DNA of 27,597 nt, taken from positions 1 through 27,597 of the forward strand of contig JBCCHN010000064.1 in the NCBI GenBank assembly GCA_039028695.1, read 5' to 3'. How positions within the stretch are numbered: position 1 is the first letter of the stretch; each line of letters starts with the position of its first letter. The position numbers and the translations under genes are program-made. This stretch comes from JANQKX01 sp039028695 (lineage in GTDB: Bacteria; Pseudomonadota; Alphaproteobacteria; Kiloniellales; Kiloniellaceae). Under the pieces are notes generated by a model. The model was not told the origin of the DNA. It ran no database searches and saw nothing but the letters and a program-made list of their open reading frames with translations. Positions 22,604 to 27,597 of this stretch are shown in pieces.

Positions 22604-23656
22604 ATGACCTCAGCGCCCCGCAAGCTTGGATTTTACGGTGCCATCATCGCCCTTACCGTCCTGGCGCCCTTTATCTTTCCCGCCTTTAAAACTCAGTTGG
22701 CAACCCTGTGGCTGATGATCATCGTGGCCCTGAGTTGGGACATGACCGGCGGCCAGATGGGCTATAATTCCCTGGGCAACATCTTTTTCTATGGCACCGG
22801 CATGTACGTGGCGGCGGTCGTCACCATCGGGCTGGTTTACGACGTGGGGGAATACACCGGATCGTCCGGTGGGGGCACCTATGCCTTTACCGACGCCCAA
22901 TACTTCACCGGCCTGGTGCTGGGCACGATTGCCGCGGGGCTCTTTTGCGCCCTAAGTGCACTGGTCTTGGGATATGTCCTCTTTGGCCTGCGCGGACCAT
23001 ATTTCGCCATCGGCACCTTGGGGGTGGCCATTGCCGCGGGCGAATTGGTCTCCAACTGGGAGTGGGTCGGCGGCGGCCAAGGCATTGCCCTGCCCGTCTT
23101 TCCTGGTGATTTCGAAACCGCCAAGGTTTTCATCTACTACCTCTTCGCCGGCACCGGAGTGGTGCTGTTCATTTTCTTGAAATGGCTTTACGGCACCCGT
23201 TTCGGAGCGGCCATCAACGCCATCCGCGACGATGAGGAAAAGGCCGAGGCGATGGGCCTGCACACCCTGCGCTACAAGTTGGTGACCTGGGCCATGTCGG
23301 CCTTTTTTGTAGGTATCGCGGGGGCCATCTCCGCCTTTCAGCTCATCCACTTCGAGCCTTTGGAGACCGCCTATCAGACCATCAACCTTGGTATCTTCAT
23401 GGTCGTTTGCGTGCTGCTGGGCGGCAAGGGTACCCTGTGGGGGCCGGTCGTAGGGGCCATCTTGTTCCACGTCTTTAAGGAGGTCACCTGGAACTATTTC
23501 TTGGGCTGGCAGTGGGTCGCCTTGGGCGCCTTGATCGTGATCACGGTGGTCTACTTCCGGGACGGCCTAATGGGCTGGCTGATGCACGTTAAGCCGGAAT
23601 GGTTCGGCATCCGCGTCGAGCAAAAGGATGCAGCCCTCGCGGAGCCCAAGTCATGA
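22604..23656 (+). CDS. livM: Branched-chain amino-acid-type ABC permease, LivM-like
   Basis: The 350-residue permease has about ten helices. It shows WDMTGGQMGYNSLGN near residue 45, FGLRGPYFAIGTLGVA in the middle, and the coupling-loop region GAAINAIRDDEEKAEAMGLH with GAISAFQLIHFEP after it. With LivH it forms the membrane-spanning pore. The ATG has AGGGAG upstream. Its stop overlaps the LivG-like start as ATGA, so translation is coupled. Confidence 0.93.
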   Translation: MTSAPRKLGFYGAIIALTVLAPFIFPAFKTQLATLWLMIIVALSWDMTGGQMGYNSLGNIFFYGTGMYVAAVVTIGLVYDVGEYTGSSGGGTYAFTDAQYFTGLVLGTIAAGLFCALSALVLGYVLFGLRGPYFAIGTLGVAIAAGELVSNWEWVGGGQGIALPVFPGDFETAKVFIYYLFAGTGVVLFIFLKWLYGTRFGAAINAIRDDEEKAEAMGLHTLRYKLVTWAMSAFFVGIAGAISAFQLIHFEPLETAYQTINLGIFMVVCVLLGGKGTLWGPVVGAILFHVFKEVTWNYFLGWQWVALGALIVITVVYFRDGLMGWLMHVKPEWFGIRVEQKDAALAEPKS

Positions 23657-24396
23657 GCGCCATCATCGAAGTCAGCCATGTCTCCAAGTCCTACGGCGGG
23701 GTGGTGGCCAACAGCGATATTTCCATGACGGTGGATAAGGGCGGCATCACCGGCTTGATCGGCCCCAACGGCTCGGGCAAGACCACGCTCTTTAACTCCA
23801 TCGTCGGTTATCACCCCATCGACGAGGGTTCCATTAAATTTGAGGGACAAGAGATTTCCAAACTGCTGGTCCCGGAGATTGCCCGCCTGGGCCTGCTGCG
23901 CACCTTTCAGCAAACCCGCATCTACGGGGCCATGAATTGCGTGGAGAATATGCTGATCTCCCTGCCCCACCGCAAAATGCGTTTTATGGACGCCTTCGGC
24001 CGAAACAGCCGGGCGGAGCGGGATCGGGCCGAGCATCTGCTCGATTTCGTGGGACTCTATGAGAAGCGCCTGCTACGCTCAGGGTCCTTGTCTTTCGGCC
24101 AGCAAAAGCTGCTGGAATTTGCCATGGCCTTGATGAACGAGCCCACTGTCCTGCTGCTGGACGAACCCACAGCGGGCATTAATCCCACCCTGATCAACGG
24201 TTTGATTGACCGTTTGGTGAAGGCCAATAGCGAATTCGGCATCACCCTCTTTATCATCGAGCACAACATGCGGGTGATTATGAACATGGCCGAGACGATC
24301 TATTGCCTGGCCCATGGAGAGCTCTTGGCATCGGGAAGCGCCGAGGAGATTCAAAACGACCCGAAGGTGATCGACGCCTATTTGGGAGGCCACTGA
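23653..24396 (+). CDS. livG: Branched-chain amino-acid-type ABC ATPase, LivG-like
   Basis: This 247-residue ATPase shows Walker A GPNGSGKT (37-44), the Q-loop TFQQTR (84-89), the signature LSFGQQ (146-151), Walker B VLLLDEP with Asp170-Glu171, and H-loop His204 in IIEHNMRVIMNMA. The extended VIMNMAETIYCLAHGELLASG end is typical of LivG. It forms an ATPase heterodimer with the LivF-like protein. The ATG at 23653 overlaps the livM stop (ATGA), and its own stop overlaps the next start (TGATG). Confidence 0.93.
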   Translation: MSAIIEVSHVSKSYGGVVANSDISMTVDKGGITGLIGPNGSGKTTLFNSIVGYHPIDEGSIKFEGQEISKLLVPEIARLGLLRTFQQTRIYGAMNCVENMLISLPHRKMRFMDAFGRNSRAERDRAEHLLDFVGLYEKRLLRSGSLSFGQQKLLEFAMALMNEPTVLLLDEPTAGINPTLINGLIDRLVKANSEFGITLFIIEHNMRVIMNMAETIYCLAHGELLASGSAEEIQNDPKVIDAYLGGH

Positions 24397-25280
24397 TGAG
24401 CGGCCCGGACGAGAAAGAAAATAAAAAGGGCATCAGTGGCTACGGCAGCGGCTCCGTCGACGCGGTCCTCTCCGTTGAAGAAGTCACTCGGCAAGCCGCG
24501 GCCATTGCCGAGGAAGTCACCGTCGAGCAGCTGCAGGGGTTGGCCGGCAACGATCCTTACGTGAGCATCGAAGACCTACGCGCCGGCTATGGCAAGATGG
24601 AAATTCTTCACAACATCAACCTACGGGTCGGCCGCCGCCAATCCCTCTGTTTGATCGGCCCCAATGGCGCGGGCAAGTCCACGGTTTTGCACGCCATCTT
24701 CGGCTTTAACAACATCTTTGCCGGTTCGATCCGCATCGGTGATGGCTCTGACAAGGCCGACGTCACCAAGCTGTCCCCCAATGAAAAGCTCAGCCAGGCG
24801 GGCATCGCCTATATCCTACAGGACAAGTCGGTTTTCCCTGGCATGACGGTGGAGGAAAATCTCTGGATGGGCGGATTTTTAAAGGACAAGCCGGCCGAGG
24901 CAAAAAAGGCGGCCGAGGCCGTGTTCGACAAGTACCCTCGCCTGGCCGCCCGGCGTAAGCACCCGGCCAAGGTCCTCTCCGGCGGTGAGCGGCGCCTCCT
25001 GGAGATCTCTCGTGCCCTGGTCATGGATCCGGAGGTTTTGCTGGTGGACGAGCCCTCCATCGGCTTGGAGCCCCGCTTTATCGACATGGTCTTTGAGATC
25101 CTGCACGACCTACAGCACCGGGACGGCAAGACCATCATCATGGTCGAACAGAACGCCAAAAAGGGTCTGGAGTTCGCCGACATCGGCTACGTCATGGTTT
25201 CCGGCGAGATTGCCATCGCCGGGAAGGGCGATGACCTGCTGAAGAATCCCAAGGTGGGGCAGTTGTTCTTGGGGGGCTAG
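24396..25280 (+). CDS. livF: Branched-chain amino-acid-type ABC ATPase, LivF-like, with N-terminal extension
   Basis: The 294-residue ATPase carries Walker A GPNGAGKS (88-95), the signature LSGGE (194-198) and Walker B VLLVDEP with Asp218-Glu219, followed by the H-loop in MVEQNAKKGLEFAD, where Gln replaces the usual His as in LivF proteins. Ordinary LivF is about 235 residues; here about 55 additional residues precede YVSIEDLRAGYGKMEIL. They contain a predicted acidic helix rich in Glu and Ala. I keep the long form because its ATG is coupled to the livG stop (TGATG); an in-frame GTG at 24561 would give the standard length but has no ribosome-binding site. Confidence 0.9.
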   Translation: MSGPDEKENKKGISGYGSGSVDAVLSVEEVTRQAAAIAEEVTVEQLQGLAGNDPYVSIEDLRAGYGKMEILHNINLRVGRRQSLCLIGPNGAGKSTVLHAIFGFNNIFAGSIRIGDGSDKADVTKLSPNEKLSQAGIAYILQDKSVFPGMTVEENLWMGGFLKDKPAEAKKAAEAVFDKYPRLAARRKHPAKVLSGGERRLLEISRALVMDPEVLLVDEPSIGLEPRFIDMVFEILHDLQHRDGKTIIMVEQNAKKGLEFADIGYVMVSGEIAIAGKGDDLLKNPKVGQLFLGG

Positions 25281-25332
25281 AGGACAAGCCTAAGCCCGTT
25301 CCTGCACTGGCCCAAAATCTCCATCATGACGA

Positions 25333-25381
25333 GTTAGCGATGGGGCTAACAGAATTTCGAGCCAAACGAGGTTACCTCGTT
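25333..25381 (+). other. Two hairpins downstream of the liv operon
   Basis: GTTAGC-GATGGG-GCTAAC (25333-25350) and AACGAGGT-T-ACCTCGTT (25365-25381) lie 50-100 nt after the livF stop. Neither has a U-run. The second can also pair partly with CCTCG and TTTGGGC just downstream. They are possible weak 3' structures or operators for the chemoreceptor gene. Confidence 0.4.
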
Positions 25382-25533
25382 GAGATGCCTCGATTTGGGC
25401 GATTATTTTAGCATCGGTGGAAATTCTAAAACAATTCGCTTCTCATTCGAAGGTTCATATGGTTAAGGGTGACTAAACATTTTCAGAATAATCTGATCCA
25501 ATTCAAAGAAATTCGGTGAGGAATAATTCTGAC

Positions 25534-27093
25534 ATGTCTGGCTTCTTTTCTGGTCTTTCCGATTCAAAAAAAGCGCAATCATCTGAGTCCACCCATGGCA
25601 GCAATTTAACGCGTCAAGAGATGGAGTTTGTCCTATCGGCTCTTGACCGGTCACAAGCGGTCATCCAGTTCAAGGTAGACGGAACCATCCTGACCGCAAA
25701 TCAGAATTTTCTTAACGCAATGGGGTACAGCCTTGACGAGGTCCAAGGCCGCCATCACAGCATGTTCGTAGAACCAGGTTATGAGAGCTCGTCAGAATAT
25801 AAGGAATTCTGGGAGGCCCTAGGCCGTGGCGAGTTTCAGGCCAAGAGATACAAGCGATTTGCCAAGGGCGGGCGGGAAATATGGATTCAAGCTTCCTATA
25901 ACCCAGTAATGGACAAGAGTGGCAAGGTCGTCAAAGTCGTAAAGTATGCATCAGACGTAACTGCCGAGACCTTGAAAGCGGCGGATCATCAAGGCCAGGT
26001 TGACGCTATGAATAGATCGCAAGCCGTGATCTCATTCGAACTCGATGGCACAATTGTCGATGCCAACGAAAATTTTCTCGGAGCGGTTGGCTATACGCGT
26101 GAGGAAATTGTTGGCGAACACCACCGGATGTTCGTAGATCCTACCGAAGCAGCTTCGAGTGAGTATGCAGAGTTTTGGCAATCTTTAGCCCGCGGCGAAT
26201 TTCAGGCTAAGGAGTACAGACGATTTGGTAAAAACGGCAAAGAGATTTGGATTCAGGCGTCTTACAATCCAATTCTCGATCCGAATGGCACGCCTTTCAA
26301 GGTCGTTAAATACGCCATCGACATTACGCAACAAGTTTTGAACAGGCAAGAATCTGAACGGGTCGGCAAGCTTGTGGACGATAACCTGGAAAAGATCCTT
26401 GGTGCTGTAGGAGACGCCAGTCAACAGTCGGCGGATGCCGCAACAGCATCAAATCAGACCTTAGAGACCGTCCAGTCCGTTGCTTCAGCGGCCGAGGAAT
26501 TTCAGGCCTCGGTTCAAGAAATTGCTCAATCCATGCAATCTTCCACAAGTGAGGTAAAGCGAGCGATGGAAGAGGCCGTGATTGCCGATCAATCGACCCA
26601 ACGGCTGAGCGAGGCCGCCCAATCGATGAACAAGATTGTCGAGGTGATCCAGGAGATTGCCAGTCAGATCAACTTGTTGGCCTTGAATGCCACCATTGAA
26701 TCGGCTCGGGCTGGTGAAGCGGGTAAAGGCTTTGCGGTCGTTGCCTCTGAAGTCAAAGGGCTAGCCAATCAGGTTGCTACGGCAACAAACCAGATCTCCT
26801 CAGAGATCACGGAAATGCAGTCGATTTCAGAGGACGTCGTAAACCATCTATCGAGTATCAAAGGCGCTGTTGAGGCCGTGGAAACCAGCGTATCCACGGT
26901 GGCGGGCGCGGTTGAGGAACAAACATCGGTGACCCGAGAGATCTCCATGAGCATGCAATCTGCCTCAACTGCTGTTGGTGAAATCAACACAAACCTGGAA
27001 TCAATCTCCGCTGCTACGGATACTGCCAACCAGCATGCTCATGAAGGTACAGAGTTGTATCGAAGTCTTCAGAATAACTCTGCAGCTGCCTGA
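25534..27093 (+). CDS. Soluble PAS-PAS methyl-accepting chemotaxis protein (BdlA-like)
   Basis: The 519-residue protein has no membrane helix or signal peptide and is cytosolic. Two PAS/PAC domains, at about 36-143 and 158-265, are close copies offset by 122 residues (RSQAVIQFKVDGTI against RSQAVISFELDGTI; both contain EIWIQASYNP). The C-terminal signalling domain (about 300-515) includes the conserved hairpin tip INLLALNATIESARAGEAGKGFAVVA (given here in two parts, near 379-404) that contacts CheA and CheW. The layout PAS-PAS-MCP matches BdlA, which links intracellular or redox cues to biofilm dispersal, and other soluble receptors. The ligand is unknown. The ATG at 25534 has GAGGAA about 12 bases upstream; a GTG at 25516 would add six residues. 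Confidence 0.9.
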   Translation: MSGFFSGLSDSKKAQSSESTHGSNLTRQEMEFVLSALDRSQAVIQFKVDGTILTANQNFLNAMGYSLDEVQGRHHSMFVEPGYESSSEYKEFWEALGRGEFQAKRYKRFAKGGREIWIQASYNPVMDKSGKVVKVVKYASDVTAETLKAADHQGQVDAMNRSQAVISFELDGTIVDANENFLGAVGYTREEIVGEHHRMFVDPTEAASSEYAEFWQSLARGEFQAKEYRRFGKNGKEIWIQASYNPILDPNGTPFKVVKYAIDITQQVLNRQESERVGKLVDDNLEKILGAVGDASQQSADAATASNQTLETVQSVASAAEEFQASVQEIAQSMQSSTSEVKRAMEEAVIADQSTQRLSEAAQSMNKIVEVIQEIASQINLLALNATIESARAGEAGKGFAVVASEVKGLANQVATATNQISSEITEMQSISEDVVNHLSSIKGAVEAVETSVSTVAGAVEEQTSVTREISMSMQSASTAVGEINTNLESISAATDTANQHAHEGTELYRSLQNNSAAA

Positions 27094-27397
27094 CAGGTTA
27101 GGCTCCTAGGGGTCTGTTCGGGAAGGATCGTCTGATATCGGAACAGCCGGATGGCCCCAAGTCGCCACCCATAGCCGAACTCATCGGCAACCAGAATTGC
27201 GGCGAGACGACGCTTCGTCAATTTACTCCATCATCTGAAGTTTAGCGAACGCAGCGGGGACATTTTTTCCTTGGGGGAACCATCATATCGACGGTTACGA
27301 CATAATGGCCCCTCCGCAGCGAGAGACCGACGCGTCCACCGCTCTCTGGTCCTTTCTGTTTTGGGTCCGCCAAGCCCTTAGGCCAAAGGATTCCGAA
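27094..27397. other. Intergenic region after the chemoreceptor
   Basis: I found no gene in these 304 bases. There are minor inverted repeats: CTGTTC with GAACAG across about 20 bases near 27114-27147, GACGA-CGCT-TCGTC at 27206-27219, and GATTC-C-GAATC near 27390. None has a U-run, so no clear terminator exists for the chemoreceptor gene. Confidence 0.5.
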
Positions 27398-27597
27398 TCA
27401 CGAACCGCAGGTTCCCTTCCAGCTGGTGACGCTCAATTCGTCGCCATAGCGAGCGCCACGGGTCCAAGTGCCCTTGCTGTTCTCCATGCCTGCGTATTTC
27501 CCCGTCCCGCTCACATGGGCCCAGGTCCCGCCGGCATCGTCACCTTCCCAGGATTGGATCCACTGATCACCGTCACCATCCATTAAAAAACAACTCC
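27398..27597 (-). CDS. C-terminal end of an unrecognised small protein, cut by the right edge
   Basis: The frame is open from the right edge to a TGA at 27398, giving about 66 residues. The sequence is rich in Gly, Trp and Asp, with GDGDQWIQSWEG, GTGKYAGM and KGTWT; GTGKYxG-x-GTWT phrases recur in small beta-barrel secreted proteins of the DUF3224/allene-oxide-cyclase-like type. Two cysteines occur in this fragment, one near the edge and one at the end (CGS), which may form a disulphide. The family is only a suggestion. An internal ATG at 27583 has no ribosome-binding site, so the true start is probably outside the window. Confidence 0.6.
   Translation of the reverse strand, partial: SCFLMDGDGDQWIQSWEGDDAGGTWAHVSGTGKYAGMENSKGTWTRGARYGDELSVTSWKGTCGS

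Noticed and set aside
25440..25533. Sigma-28 (flagellar) promoter for the chemoreceptor
   Set aside because: TAAA is present near 25472, but the downstream element matches GCCGATAA at only about half its positions; an AATAAT hexamer suits sigma70 equally, with a poor -35.
27305..27586. Plus-strand frame of 93 codons at the right end
   Set aside because: It competes with the minus-strand frame, whose Gly/Trp/Lys pattern looks like real protein and which continues past the edge; the plus frame has no ribosome-binding site.
1..27597. tRNA, rRNA, CRISPR array or prophage
   Set aside because: No tRNA-like GTTCGA loops with matching acceptor stems, no regularly spaced repeats, and no phage or recombinase genes were found by reading.

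Overview
The window looks like a chromosomal segment of an alphaproteobacterium, most likely a Rhodospirillales-type, moderately GC-rich organism. The reasons are a BamF (DUF3035) lipoprotein gene next to lspA, a MutL carrying the endonuclease motif DQHA-x2-E-x4-E, paired M16 peptidases upstream of mutL, a GcvA-like LysR regulator, and a probable PhaR operator in front of a PhaJ-type hydratase. I saw no tRNA, rRNA, CRISPR array, intact insertion sequence or phage gene.

Layout. (1) 1-1125, minus: speD and speE (speE cut by the left edge), overlapping at GTGA, with a terminator-like hairpin in the speD leader. (2) 1327-2980: a periplasmic thioredoxin-like protein and a DOPA 4,5-dioxygenase-family protein (minus, overlapping at TAATG), divergent from a DUF899 thioredoxin-fold protein. 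(3) 2993-5166: divergent tadA and rluB-rsmD; the basic tail of the pseudouridine synthase overlaps rsmD by about 100 nt. (4) 5142-11190, minus: catalytic M16 protease, non-catalytic M16 partner, mutL (TTG start) and a TetA-like MFS transporter. (5) 11505-14305: a four-gene module of small membrane protein, isochorismatase-like hydrolase, orphan amino-acid-type binding protein and a divergent LysR regulator. It sits between bamF and the M16 pair and looks like an insertion into an otherwise familiar gene order. (6) 14646-18632, minus: ileS-lspA-bamF. (7) 18889-19347, minus: MaoC/PhaJ-type hydratase, with a 17-bp CTGC-N3-GCAG palindrome filling the spacer of its predicted promoter. (8) 19632-20114: small lipoprotein. 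(9) 20264-25280, plus: complete branched-chain-type (LIV) ABC importer. The binding-protein gene is separated from the permease and ATPase genes by a strong hairpin, and the second ATPase carries an N-terminal extension of about 55 residues. (10) 25534-27093: soluble PAS-PAS-MCP receptor resembling BdlA. (11) 27398-27597, minus: C-terminal end of a small unrecognised protein running off the right edge.

Functionally this is mostly housekeeping: polyamine synthesis, RNA modification, mismatch repair, lipoprotein maturation and outer-membrane assembly. Transport and sensing genes are interleaved. The regions most worth following up are the inserted regulator/binding-protein/hydrolase module, the probable PhaR operator, and the two hairpins that look like expression-splitting or attenuation devices (speD leader, liv operon). 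No clearly new multi-gene system is evident; the 11.5-14.3 kb module is the best candidate for an undescribed pathway.
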